From Flavobacterium sp. (GTDB lineage Bacteria; Bacteroidota; Bacteroidia; Flavobacteriales; Flavobacteriaceae): a DNA stretch of 32,010 bases. The translations under genes were made by a program, and so were the position numbers. The stretch's first letter is position 1. Every line of letters starts with the position of its first letter. The notes beneath the pieces were generated by a model that was not told where the DNA came from, made no database searches, and worked only from the letters and a program-made list of their open reading frames with translations. Positions 8,168 through 16,181 of the stretch are shown one piece after another. The DNA lies in the NCBI GenBank assembly GCA_023259675.1, contig JALRGT010000033.1:1-32010 (forward strand), written 5' to 3'.

Positions 8168-9193
8168 TTATTTCTTCTTAGAAGATTCTCTAATCACAAT
8201 ATTGGTTTCCAGTTCCACTATTTTTGGTGCAAAAGCTTTTTTGTCCTTTTTGTTATTTATTTCTTCCAATAATAAATCAAAGGCAGCAATTCCCATTTCA
8301 TGACTTGGTTGGTCTACCGTACTCAATTTAGGCGTGAAAACTTGAGAAATAAACCAATTACTAAATCCAATTACAGCAATTTGTTCCGGTACTTTAATCC
8401 CAATCTCGTTGAAATAAGAAAGTACTCCCACAGCAACTAAGTCAGTAATGACAAATATGCCATCTACATCGGTATGCTCTGTAATTATTTGTTTGGCAAA
8501 ATCAATACCTTCTTGAAAAGTAACATTTTGACAAGTATAAACCAGCTTAGAGTCAAATGGGATGTTGTTTTTTTCTAAAGCTTTTTTGTAGCCAATAAAT
8601 CGATCAATGGCATTTTGTGGATTATCAGGACCGCGAATGTGGGCAATTTTTTTACATCCTTGATCTATTAAATGTTGAACAGCATTGAAAGCCGCTTTTT
8701 GATCGTTTATGATTACTTTGGAACTGGGTATTATTTTAGAAATTTTATCAAATTGTACAAACGGAATTCCTCGTTCCAGAATTTCTTTAATATGGGCATC
8801 ATCGTTTGATTCATTAGAAAGCGACATAATAATTCCATCGACTCTTTTGTTAATTAAAAGTGCCACTTGTTTTTGCTCTAATGCCAATGATTCATTAGAT
8901 TGAAGGATGATAACTAGATAGCCATTTTTCTCTGCTTCTTCAACAATTCCGTTGATTACATTCGAAAAAAAATGATGAACTATTTCCGGAATAATTAAGC
9001 CAATAGTCTTTGATTCTTTTGTTCTAAGATTAACCGCAAAAGTGTTAGGAGTATAATTAAGTTCTTTTGCTAATGAAATAACGGCATTCTTTGTTTTTAA
9101 ACTTACGTCTGGGTAGTTTTTCAATGCTTTAGAGACAGTGGTAATGGAGATTCCCAAAGTTTCTGCAATTTCTTTTAACGTTGTTTCTTTCAT
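8168..9193 (-). CDS. LacI/GalR-family regulator of the sugar locus
   Basis: A 341-residue LacI-family transcription factor. An N-terminal helix-turn-helix covers residues 5-24 (LKEIAETLGISITTVSKAL), followed by the hinge PNTFAVNLRTK near 50-60. A periplasmic-binding-protein-like sugar domain (TIGLIIPEI onward) fills the rest. It is divergent from the TonB-dependent receptor gene, and the shared 155-base interval has two perfect palindromes of the LacI type (CGAAAACGTTTTCG). This makes it the likely local and autogenous regulator. Its -7 box lies 4 bases from the ATG, so the mRNA may be leaderless. The effector is probably the imported sugar or a phosphorylated product. By analogy with Xanthomonas SuxR it may control sucrose use, which is inference. 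Confidence 0.92.
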   Translation of the reverse strand: MKETTLKEIAETLGISITTVSKALKNYPDVSLKTKNAVISLAKELNYTPNTFAVNLRTKESKTIGLIIPEIVHHFFSNVINGIVEEAEKNGYLVIILQSNESLALEQKQVALLINKRVDGIIMSLSNESNDDAHIKEILERGIPFVQFDKISKIIPSSKVIINDQKAAFNAVQHLIDQGCKKIAHIRGPDNPQNAIDRFIGYKKALEKNNIPFDSKLVYTCQNVTFQEGIDFAKQIITEHTDVDGIFVITDLVAVGVLSYFNEIGIKVPEQIAVIGFSNWFISQVFTPKLSTVDQPSHEMGIAAFDLLLEEINNKKDKKAFAPKIVELETNIVIRESSKKK

Positions 9194-9197
9194 TTAA

Positions 9198-9226
9198 CAA
9201 ATATATAAATTTTTTTTAATTTCAAA
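9198..9226 (-). promoter_or_regulatory. Promoter of the lacI-type gene
   Basis: Reading the minus strand, TTTG (9226-9223) is followed after 17 bases by TATATTTG (9205-9198), matching the Bacteroidetes -33/-7 consensus. The -7 box ends 4 bases before the ATG at 9193, which predicts a leaderless transcript. The first operator begins 1 base upstream of the -33 element. Confidence 0.65.
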
Positions 9227-9270
9227 TCGAAAACGTTTTCGGTGTTTCGAAAACGTTTTCGATTTGAAAT
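9219..9270. promoter_or_regulatory. Double LacI-type operator in a 23-bp inverted repeat
   Basis: Two identical 14-bp palindromes, CGAAAACGTTTTCG, lie at 9228-9241 and 9248-9261, with centres 20 bp apart, about two helical turns. They sit inside a larger perfect inverted repeat whose 23-base arms are 9219-9241 and 9248-9270, with the 6-base spacer GTGTTT. The central CG with flanking A/T runs is the classic LacI/GalR operator form. The sites lie between, not over, the core promoters of the divergent regulator and receptor genes. Confidence 0.85.
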
Positions 9271-9271
9271 C

Positions 9272-9304
9272 TTGTCTTTTTATTTAAACATAATAATACA
9301 TTTG
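9272..9304 (+). promoter_or_regulatory. Promoter of the TonB-dependent receptor gene
   Basis: TTG at 9272-9274 and TACATTTG at 9297-9304 are separated by 22 bases and match the Bacteroidetes -33/-7 promoter. The second operator ends 10 bases upstream of the -33 element. The leader to the ATG at 9349 would be about 40 bases. Confidence 0.7.
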
Positions 9305-9348
9305 ATAAAAAATAACCAAATTAATTATTAATTAAATAATTTATAACC

Positions 9349-11973
9349 ATGAAAAAAGCTGATTTATTAATTAAAAAAATTGGATTGATTGTGACGTTGT
9401 TGCTGTTCAATCTCTCTTTTTCGCAAAATGCAACTTTATCTGGAGTAGTTTCAGATGCAAGTGGAGCTCCTATTCCAGGGGTAAATGTTTCAATTCAGAA
9501 TACCAGTAAAGGTACCTCGACTGATTATGATGGAAAATATTATTTTTCAAATCTTCAAGATGGTACCGTGACTATTGTGGCTTCTTTTATTGGATACAAA
9601 ACTGCAGCGGTAAAAGTGAATTTAAAAGGTGATGTTGTACAAAATATTACGTTAACCGAAGATGCAAATGTGCTAGATGATGTAATTGTAACTGGGGTTG
9701 TAAATCCTAGAACTAAAATTAAATCGAGTGTATCCATTACATCGATGAATACAAAACAAATTGAGCAGTCTGCACCAAGATCAACTGCAGAAATCTTTAG
9801 AACTATTCCTGGGATTCGATCTGAATCATCTGGAGGAGAAGGAAATTCGAATATTTCTGTACGTGGGGTGCCAATTTCATCAGGAGGTTCTAAATATTTA
9901 CAAATTCAAGAAGATGGTCTTCCAGTATTGCTTTTTGGTGATATTGCTTTTGCAACGGCAGATATATTTACAAGATTTGACGGTAATGTAGCTAGAGTTG
10001 AAGCCATTCGTGGAGGTTCTGCTTCTACTTTGTCGTCTAATTCTCCAGGTGGAATCATCAATTTTATTAGTAAAACAGGTAAAACCGAAGGAGGAAACAT
10101 GAGTACTACTTTTGGTTTAGACTATGGTAATTTTAGAACTGATTTGGATTATGGAGCAAAAATTGGTAATGATTTGTACTTTCATGTGGGTGGATTTTAT
10201 AGAACAGGTGAAGGTCTTAGAAAAACAGGATTTAATAGTAATAACGGTGGACAAGTTAAATTTAATATTACTAAAGAATTTGAAAATGGTTCTGTAACGG
10301 TTTATGCAAAATTCTTAAATGATAGAGCAGCGGCTTATATGCCAATGCCAGTGGCAGTTTCAGGAACAAATGCAAATCCATCATGGAAAAGTGTTGAGGG
10401 TTATGATGCTACAACTGGAGCTTTACAATCTATTTATTTGACTCATAATGTTGGACTCAGTCCTGAAGGAAATGTACGCAGAGAAGCAGTTTCAAACGGA
10501 ATGCATCCAATATCAAAAGCAATTGGGGCAAGTGCTTCGTTTGACTTAGAAAATGATTGGAAAATTTCGGATAATTTTAGATTTTCATCAAATAACGGTG
10601 GATTTATTTCTCCTTTCCCGGCAGAATTGGGTACAGCGTCATCAATTGCAGCTTCTTTTGGAGCGGGATCAACTTTAACCTATGCCGATAATGGCGCTGC
10701 TTTTAATAATCCAAATGGGTTAGTGTCAAGAATCCATATGTTTGATACGCAATTAAATAATATGAATAATTTCATGAATGATTTGCGTTTGACTAAAAAG
10801 TTCGACAAAGTGGGGATTACAGCTGGTTTTTTCAAATCAAATCAAAATATATCAATGTCTTGGTTGTGGAATTCTTACCTACAAGAAGTGTCTGATAGTA
10901 ATCCTCGAATGATTAATGTGAATAATGCATCTGGAGGTTCTCTTTCAGAAAATGGTTTGTATGCTTATGGAACACCAGCATGGGGAAATTTGGCTAGAAA
11001 TTATGATACACAATACAATGTTTCTGCACCTTATATTAACGTTTCCATTGATGCCACAGATGCACTTTCTTTTGAAGGAGGTTTAAGATATGATAAAGGA
11101 AAAGTAACGGGTTCATTCGCTGGTGGTGTTGCTACTACGTATGATATTAATAATGATGGAGCAATTTCTGTACCGGAGCAAAATGTATTTGCAGTTGATA
11201 TTGCTAATGAAACGCCTGTAAATTATGATTATGATTATGTCTCTTATACTGTAGGGGCAAACTTCTTAATTAATTCTGCGCAATCTGTTTTTGGTCGTGT
11301 AAGTAAAGGAGCTTCTGCAAAAGCGGATAGAATTTTGTTTAGTGGTTTGGATTATTTAGATGGAAATAAAATCAATGCCTTAGACTTTCTAACGCAAGCT
11401 GAAATTGGATACAAACAAAAATTCTCAAAAGGGTATTTTTATGCTACTGCTTTTCATTCTAAAACAGATGAGCAAGGTGGTTTTGAAGCAACTTCAAACA
11501 GTATCATTAAAAACAATTACAAATCGTTAGGTTTAGAGTTGGAAACAGCTTACAATATAACTGATGATTTAGATTTAAGAGGTTCATTAACATACACTAA
11601 AGCGGAGATTACTTCTGGAGACAATAACGGAAATGAGCCAAGAAGACAACCAAAATTAATGTATAGCTTTTTACCAACCTATAAATTCATGGATGATAAA
11701 AACACTCTTGGATTAAGTTTTATTGGTCAAACCAAAGCTTTTGCGCAAGATTCAAACCAATTGGTTATGAATGGTTTTGTTATCGTAAATGGATTTGTGG
11801 AAGTTGGAATAGCAAAAGGTTTGTCATTGAATGTGTCGGGTAATAACTTATTCAATACATTGGCCATCACTGAGGCAGAAGAAGGAAGTATTACGGAAAA
11901 TACAGTAAATTATGTGAGAGCAAGATCAATGACCGGAAGATCAATATCTATGGCTTTGGCATACCGATTTTAA
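9349..11973 (+). CDS. TonB-dependent outer membrane receptor (probable sugar importer)
   Basis: An 874-residue TonB-dependent receptor that should bring a sugar across the outer membrane using TonB energy. A signal peptide covers residues 1-25 (ending LSFSQ). A carboxypeptidase-D regulatory-like domain follows at about 27-110 (ATLSGVVSDASGAPIPGVNV). The TonB-box region DVIVTGVV lies near 112-119, the plug domain at about 120-235, and a beta-barrel runs to the terminal aromatic YRF. An EF-hand-like loop (DINNDGAISVPE) is at 599-610. No susD gene follows, so this is not a SusC/SusD pair; the setting resembles the stand-alone receptor SuxA of Xanthomonas sucrose loci. The gene is under a promoter with LacI operators and is separated from the MFS gene by a hairpin at 12002-12032. 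Confidence 0.93.
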   Translation: MKKADLLIKKIGLIVTLLLFNLSFSQNATLSGVVSDASGAPIPGVNVSIQNTSKGTSTDYDGKYYFSNLQDGTVTIVASFIGYKTAAVKVNLKGDVVQNITLTEDANVLDDVIVTGVVNPRTKIKSSVSITSMNTKQIEQSAPRSTAEIFRTIPGIRSESSGGEGNSNISVRGVPISSGGSKYLQIQEDGLPVLLFGDIAFATADIFTRFDGNVARVEAIRGGSASTLSSNSPGGIINFISKTGKTEGGNMSTTFGLDYGNFRTDLDYGAKIGNDLYFHVGGFYRTGEGLRKTGFNSNNGGQVKFNITKEFENGSVTVYAKFLNDRAAAYMPMPVAVSGTNANPSWKSVEGYDATTGALQSIYLTHNVGLSPEGNVRREAVSNGMHPISKAIGASASFDLENDWKISDNFRFSSNNGGFISPFPAELGTASSIAASFGAGSTLTYADNGAAFNNPNGLVSRIHMFDTQLNNMNNFMNDLRLTKKFDKVGITAGFFKSNQNISMSWLWNSYLQEVSDSNPRMINVNNASGGSLSENGLYAYGTPAWGNLARNYDTQYNVSAPYINVSIDATDALSFEGGLRYDKGKVTGSFAGGVATTYDINNDGAISVPEQNVFAVDIANETPVNYDYDYVSYTVGANFLINSAQSVFGRVSKGASAKADRILFSGLDYLDGNKINALDFLTQAEIGYKQKFSKGYFYATAFHSKTDEQGGFEATSNSIIKNNYKSLGLELETAYNITDDLDLRGSLTYTKAEITSGDNNGNEPRRQPKLMYSFLPTYKFMDDKNTLGLSFIGQTKAFAQDSNQLVMNGFVIVNGFVEVGIAKGLSLNVSGNNLFNTLAITEAEEGSITENTVNYVRARSMTGRSISMALAYRF

Positions 11974-12001
11974 TAAAATGTTCGATAATTAGTTTTGATT
12001 G

Positions 12002-12036
12002 ACAATTCCTATATTTAAAGTATAGGAATTGTTTTT
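12002..12036 (+). terminator. Hairpin with T-tract between receptor and transporter genes
   Basis: A perfect 12-bp inverted repeat, arms 12002-12013 and 12021-12032 (ACAATTCCTATA/TATAGGAATTGT) with a 7-base loop, followed by a T run to 12036. It has the form of a rho-independent terminator but lies inside the apparent locus, 22 bases before the MFS start, so it may give partial readthrough. Confidence 0.8.
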
Positions 12037-12058
12037 AAAACTTAAAAACAGCAAAACG

Positions 12059-13360
12059 ATGTTTACTAAAACGAAACTTAATTTTTGGCAAATTTGGAAT
12101 ATGAATGTCGGATTTTTTGGCATTCAATATAGTTTTGGATTACAACAAAGTGCTGTAAATCCCATCTATGATTTTTTGGGGGCAAGTCCGGATCAAATTC
12201 CTTTGCTGAATCTGGCTGGTCCTGTGACCGGTTTGTTGGTTCAACCATTAATTGGAGCTTTGAGTGATAAAACATGGCATCCAAGATGGGGAAGGAGAAA
12301 ACCTTATTTTTTATCTGGTGCACTGTTGTGTAGTGTTGCATTGTTATTGTTTCCATTCAGTAGTTCGTTGTGGATGGCTGCAGGATTGTTGTGGATTTTG
12401 GATGCCGGAAATAATACGGCAATGGAGCCTTATCGCGCTTTTATTGCCGATAAATTAGATGAAGAACAAATGCCTTTGGGGTTTCAGATGCAAAGTTTTT
12501 TTACGGGTTTCGGACAAACATTAGCTAATTTATCTTTATTCATTTTTCCATTAATCATTGTGGGAAAAACGGGATCGTTACCCACTTGGGTGTATGCCTC
12601 TTTTTTTCTGGGTGCAGTTTGTTCCATAGGTACCATTTGGTGGAGTATGAAAACAACGAGCGAAATACCTCCTTCAGAAGAAGAACTGAGACACATTAGA
12701 GAAAAAAAAGGGGGTTTGTTTGATCCATTATTGGAAATTTTTTCAGCCATAGGAGAAATGCCAAAAGTGATGTGGCAATTGGCGTTGGTTTATCTCTTTC
12801 AATGGTATGCCCTGTTTTGTTATTGGCAAAATTCATCAAAAAGTATAGCCCTGTCAGTTTGGGGAGCCACTCCCAAAAGTAATCCTGTAGCTTATGAAGA
12901 AGCTGTGGGTTGGACCGGACTGGTTAATGGCTGGTACAATATAGTCACTTTCATTGCAGCATTTGCTTTGGTCGGATTTGCAAAAAGGTTTGGTCCAAAG
13001 CGGGTACATGCCACTTGTTTGTTTTTGGCGGCCATAGGGTTTTTAGTGTTTCCGCATGTTCATGATAAAAATCTGTTGTTTTTCGCCATTACGGGGTTTG
13101 GTATCGGTTGGGCCAGTATGATGGGAATTCCTTATCTCATGGTAGTAGCCGATATTCCAAAAGAACGTTATGGTGTTTATATGGGAATTATTAACATGAT
13201 GATTGTGATTCCAATGATTATTCAAAATCTATCGTTCGGTTTTATACTGAAACATTTTCTGAATAATGATCCGCGATTAGCTATAAGTTTTGCAGGAGTC
13301 CTTCTGATTATCAGTGCTTTTTGTACGCTATTAATTAAAAGTAAAAAAGCAATAAATTAA
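12059..13360 (+). CDS. MFS sugar transporter (GPH/SLC45-like, probable sucrose or disaccharide:H+ symporter)
   Basis: A 433-residue inner membrane transporter with about 12 hydrophobic helices. The sequence HPRWGRRKPYFLSG after TM2 matches the conserved loop of the sucrose/SLC45-type branch of the major facilitator superfamily. I chose the ATG at 12059, giving MFTKTKLNFWQIWNMNVGFF; an upstream in-frame TTG at 12029 lies inside the terminator hairpin and is unlikely. The protein probably carries the sugar delivered to the periplasm by the receptor into the cell by proton symport. The hydrolase starts 6 bases after the stop and the kinase 1 base after that, so the three form one translational unit. 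The substrate is inferred from the neighbours only. Confidence 0.88.
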   Translation: MFTKTKLNFWQIWNMNVGFFGIQYSFGLQQSAVNPIYDFLGASPDQIPLLNLAGPVTGLLVQPLIGALSDKTWHPRWGRRKPYFLSGALLCSVALLLFPFSSSLWMAAGLLWILDAGNNTAMEPYRAFIADKLDEEQMPLGFQMQSFFTGFGQTLANLSLFIFPLIIVGKTGSLPTWVYASFFLGAVCSIGTIWWSMKTTSEIPPSEEELRHIREKKGGLFDPLLEIFSAIGEMPKVMWQLALVYLFQWYALFCYWQNSSKSIALSVWGATPKSNPVAYEEAVGWTGLVNGWYNIVTFIAAFALVGFAKRFGPKRVHATCLFLAAIGFLVFPHVHDKNLLFFAITGFGIGWASMMGIPYLMVVADIPKERYGVYMGIINMMIVIPMIIQNLSFGFILKHFLNNDPRLAISFAGVLLIISAFCTLLIKSKKAIN

Positions 13361-13366
13361 ATTAAA

Positions 13367-14542
13367 ATGAATTCGATACACTATAATAAAGCAATTGAAT
13401 TACTCCAAAAAGCGTCTTCAGCAGAAGGTTTTTTAGCGAGTGCCCAAAATATTTCAAATTACAAAAGAGTATGGGCAAGGGATGGCGTAATCTGTGGTTT
13501 GGCCGCATTAGCCTCTGGCGATGATGATTTGATTGAAACTTTTCGAAAAACATTAGAAACTTTAGCTCAGAATCAGCATCATTGCGGTACGATACCCTCT
13601 AATGTCATGACTAGTGAGAATGGAGTCGAAGTGAGTTATGGTGGTCTCGCGGGACGGGTCGATGCCGTTACATGGTTTGTTATTGGAGTTTGTCAATATG
13701 CTTTTTATAAAAAAGACAATGCCTTTATCCAAAAGTACAACAGTAATATCCAAAAATGTTTGCAGCTCCTAGATGCTTGGGAGTTCAATAATAAACATCT
13801 TTTGTATGTGCCACTTTCCGGGAATTGGGCAGATGAATACATTACGGATGGATATGTTTTGTATGATCAATTACTGAGAGTTTGGGCATTAAAAAGTTAC
13901 AATCATTTTGTTAAAAATGATTTGTTGCAATTAAAAATAGAACAGATTACAGAACAAATAGAAATCAATTTTACTACAAGGACTGTTGGTGAAAAATACC
14001 ATGAAAGAGCCTATCATGAAGCGGATATTAATCTGTACATGCCATGCTCTTTCTCACCGGCAGGATATAAAAGTCAGTTTGATGCTTTCGCTAATTCTTT
14101 GGCATTGTATTTAAATATTGGCTCTGAGGAGTTTCAGAATAAAATTTTAGAATATGCGATAGCTCTCAAAAAAGAGCGGCCTTTGAAATTATTACCAGCT
14201 TTCTGGCCACCTATTTATGATACTGATTTGGATTGGCATCTGTTAAAAAATAATTGCAAGTATGAATTTAGGAATTACCCCAATGAATTTCATAATGGTG
14301 GCAGCTGGTCAATGGTCAATGGTTTTTTTGGATTGGCATTAATTTCAAAGACAAAAGAGTTAGAAGCTAAGGAAGTTTTAGAGGCAATAGATAAAGTAAA
14401 TGCAGTTGAAGATTTTAGCTTTTATGAAAATTTCAATAGTGAAACCAAATTGCCTAATGGAGTTCCTTTTTGTGCATGGAGTGCTGCAGCTACCATTATG
14501 TTGCATCAAGCCCTATTTAAGAACTTTAAATATTTAGTTTAA
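13367..14542 (+). CDS. (alpha/alpha)6-barrel glycoside hydrolase, neutral-invertase (GH100)-like
   Basis: A 391-residue soluble protein without a signal peptide. Three segments line up by eye with alkaline/neutral invertases (GH100): VWARDG at 35-40; GRVDAVTWF at 97-105, where Asp99 matches the general acid in GRVAPVDSGLWW of GH100; and FHNGGSW at 308-314, matching the YHNGGSW motif, with Glu300 or Glu307 as candidate base. Near the end, FCAWSAAATIMLHQAL (368-383) matches the QTWSIAGYL segment. Such proteins are often annotated as glycogen-debranching or amylo-alpha-1,6-glucosidase-like (GH133/GH63 clan), and this remains the alternative. Encoded between a sucrose-type transporter and a fructokinase, intracellular sucrose cleavage to glucose and fructose is the best inference. 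The family is shorter here than plant invertases, which exceed 500 residues. Confidence 0.8.
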   Translation: MNSIHYNKAIELLQKASSAEGFLASAQNISNYKRVWARDGVICGLAALASGDDDLIETFRKTLETLAQNQHHCGTIPSNVMTSENGVEVSYGGLAGRVDAVTWFVIGVCQYAFYKKDNAFIQKYNSNIQKCLQLLDAWEFNNKHLLYVPLSGNWADEYITDGYVLYDQLLRVWALKSYNHFVKNDLLQLKIEQITEQIEINFTTRTVGEKYHERAYHEADINLYMPCSFSPAGYKSQFDAFANSLALYLNIGSEEFQNKILEYAIALKKERPLKLLPAFWPPIYDTDLDWHLLKNNCKYEFRNYPNEFHNGGSWSMVNGFFGLALISKTKELEAKEVLEAIDKVNAVEDFSFYENFNSETKLPNGVPFCAWSAAATIMLHQALFKNFKYLV

Positions 14543-14543
14543 A

Positions 14544-15476
14544 ATGGAAAAGACAATAGACATAATCTGTATTGGAGAAGTACTGATTGATTTTATCGGT
14601 CATGAGGTTAATACTTCAATAAACAGAACAAAAGATTACCATCGTTTTTTAGGTGGTTCACCAACAAATGTAGCTGTAAATGCTGCCCGGTTGGGATTGA
14701 AATCAGTTTTAATTGCCACATGTGGGCAAGATGGTTTAGGAGAGTATATCGTTCGAAAATTAAAAGCAAATAATGTAATCACATCTCAAATCAGAAAATC
14801 GGAGGCCGAACCGACATCTGTTATTTTTGTTTCTAAATCTACAGGTACTCCTGATTTTATTCCATATCGTGAGGCGGACTGTAAGATAGAAAGAAGTCAA
14901 ATTACGGATGAGTTGTTACAGCAAGCCAGAATTTTTCATACCACCTGTTTCGCTTTAAGCAAAAATCCTGCTCGTACAACTATTCTTGAAGGTGCCAAAA
15001 AAGCCAAAGCATTAGGTTTGCAAACTAGTATTGATATTAATTTTTCGGAAAGAATTTGGCCGGATAGAGAAGAAGCCAAAAAGGTTTTAAGTGAGTATTT
15101 AGAAACGAATCCTTTAGTTAAATTGAGTGAAGATGATTGCTACAGGCTTTTTTCTGAATCTAAAACAGAGGATTATATTTTTGAATATTTTCATGGATTA
15201 GGAGCTTCGACCATTTGCCTGACAAAAGGGAAAGACGGGGTAGTTTTGTCTGATAAAAATTTCGGAATTTTTCATCAAAAAGCAATTCCGGTTGAGAATA
15301 TTAAAGATGCTACAGGAGCAGGTGATGCTTTTTGGACCGGTTTTCTGTATGCACAATTGTTGAACAAAAATTTTGAGGAAACAATTACAATTGCTCAAAA
15401 ATTGGCTGTTTTAAAACTCCAAAACGTGGGGAGATTACCTGAAGGAATCAATATTCCTGAGTTGTTGAATGTTTGA
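14544..15476 (+). CDS. PfkB-family carbohydrate kinase, probable fructokinase
   Basis: A 310-residue ribokinase/PfkB-family sugar kinase acting in the cytoplasm. The N-terminal signature GGSPTNVAVNAARLG is at 37-51. The C-terminal signature DATGAGDAFWTGF at 255-267 contains the anion hole and the catalytic base Asp261. GEVLIDFI near residue 11-18 is typical of fructokinases. Within the locus it would phosphorylate the fructose set free by the upstream hydrolase. It begins 1 base after the hydrolase stop, implying coupled translation. Other PfkB substrates such as 2-keto-3-deoxygluconate cannot be excluded by sequence alone, but the context favours fructose. Confidence 0.9.
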   Translation: MEKTIDIICIGEVLIDFIGHEVNTSINRTKDYHRFLGGSPTNVAVNAARLGLKSVLIATCGQDGLGEYIVRKLKANNVITSQIRKSEAEPTSVIFVSKSTGTPDFIPYREADCKIERSQITDELLQQARIFHTTCFALSKNPARTTILEGAKKAKALGLQTSIDINFSERIWPDREEAKKVLSEYLETNPLVKLSEDDCYRLFSESKTEDYIFEYFHGLGASTICLTKGKDGVVLSDKNFGIFHQKAIPVENIKDATGAGDAFWTGFLYAQLLNKNFEETITIAQKLAVLKLQNVGRLPEGINIPELLNV

Positions 15477-15581
15477 AAGTCAGTATTTTATTAAATTATA
15501 AATAGAGAAAAAACCTATCTGCTTGTATTTATTCAATAAATTATGACAGGATTTGATTTTATGTACCAAAAAAGTAATGGA

Positions 15582-15615
15582 TTTGTTATTTCATTATTAT
15601 TTTTTTTTAACTTTA
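15582..15615 (+). promoter_or_regulatory. Possible promoter of the CBS-domain gene
   Basis: TTTG at 15582-15585 and TAACTTTA at 15608-15615 are separated by 22 bases. The -7 box has one mismatch to TAnnTTTG. It lies in the 161-base gap after the kinase gene and 22 bases before the next ATG. Confidence 0.4.
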
Positions 15616-15637
15616 TGGTCAACTAAATTATTTTAAT

Positions 15638-16063
15638 ATGACTGTGAATCAAATACTAAGCAAAAAAGGGAATGAGGTACATTCCATAGTTTCCACAATC
15701 ACGGTATATGAAGCCATAAAAGTGATGGGTGAAAAAAATATTGGGTCTGTCCTGATAATTGAAGACACAGCCTTAAAAGGGGTACTGTCAGAAAGGGATT
15801 ATGCAAGAAAAATTGTTTTGAAGGATAAGGCTTCAAAAGATACACTTGTTAAGGAGATTATGGATACGGATTTAGTTACCGTAAAACCAACTGACAATAT
15901 TGAGGATTGTATGGAGCTTATGAGTCAGAAGAGGGTGAGACATTTACCGGTTATAGATTCGGATACTGTTATTGGGGTAGTTTCTATGAGTGATGTGGTT
16001 AACGCAATAATTGAAATGCAAAAAGACACCATCAAATATTTAGACTCCTATATTTCGCAATAA
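15638..16063 (+). CDS. Twin CBS-domain protein
   Basis: A 141-residue soluble protein made of two CBS domains and little else. CBS1 covers about residues 10-62 (SIVSTITVYEAIKVMGEKNIGSV and ERDYARK) and CBS2 about 74-128 (IMDTDLVTVKPTD, then RHLPVIDSDTVIGVVSMSDV). CBS pairs bind adenosyl ligands such as AMP, ATP or NADH and usually regulate another protein. No catalytic domain is fused here, so the partner is unknown. The gene has its own likely promoter and its own terminator, so it is probably a single-gene unit rather than part of the sugar locus or of maeB. Confidence 0.92.
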   Translation: MTVNQILSKKGNEVHSIVSTITVYEAIKVMGEKNIGSVLIIEDTALKGVLSERDYARKIVLKDKASKDTLVKEIMDTDLVTVKPTDNIEDCMELMSQKRVRHLPVIDSDTVIGVVSMSDVVNAIIEMQKDTIKYLDSYISQ

Positions 16064-16083
16064 ATACACAATAATTTATATTT

Positions 16084-16117
16084 AAAAATAGCTGCAATCT
16101 AGTGCAGCTATTTTTTT
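16084..16117 (+). terminator. Rho-independent terminator after the CBS gene
   Basis: A 13-bp inverted repeat, arms 16084-16096 and 16103-16115, core TAGCTGCA/TGCAGCTA, loop ATCTAG, followed by a run of seven T. The A-run on the 5' side allows bidirectional use. Confidence 0.9.
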
Positions 16118-16181
16118 ATTCCTGTTTTTCTGTTTTTTATAAAAGAAAAGTTTAAAAGTCTGCTTTTTAAAACTAGACTTA

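Noticed and set aside
11990..11997. TAGTTTTG as a promoter for the MFS gene
   Set aside because: It has no -33 partner, and the predicted start would fall at the base of the terminator hairpin at 12002.
12029..12058. TTG start giving a 443-residue MFS protein
   Set aside because: The codon lies within the 3' arm of the terminator stem and adds ten residues unlike a transporter N-terminus; ATG 12059 is better.
15543..15626. 27-codon open frame starting ATG in the gap before the CBS gene
   Set aside because: It is dominated by Phe and Leu codons from a T-run, overlaps the likely promoter of the CBS gene and has no recognisable motif.
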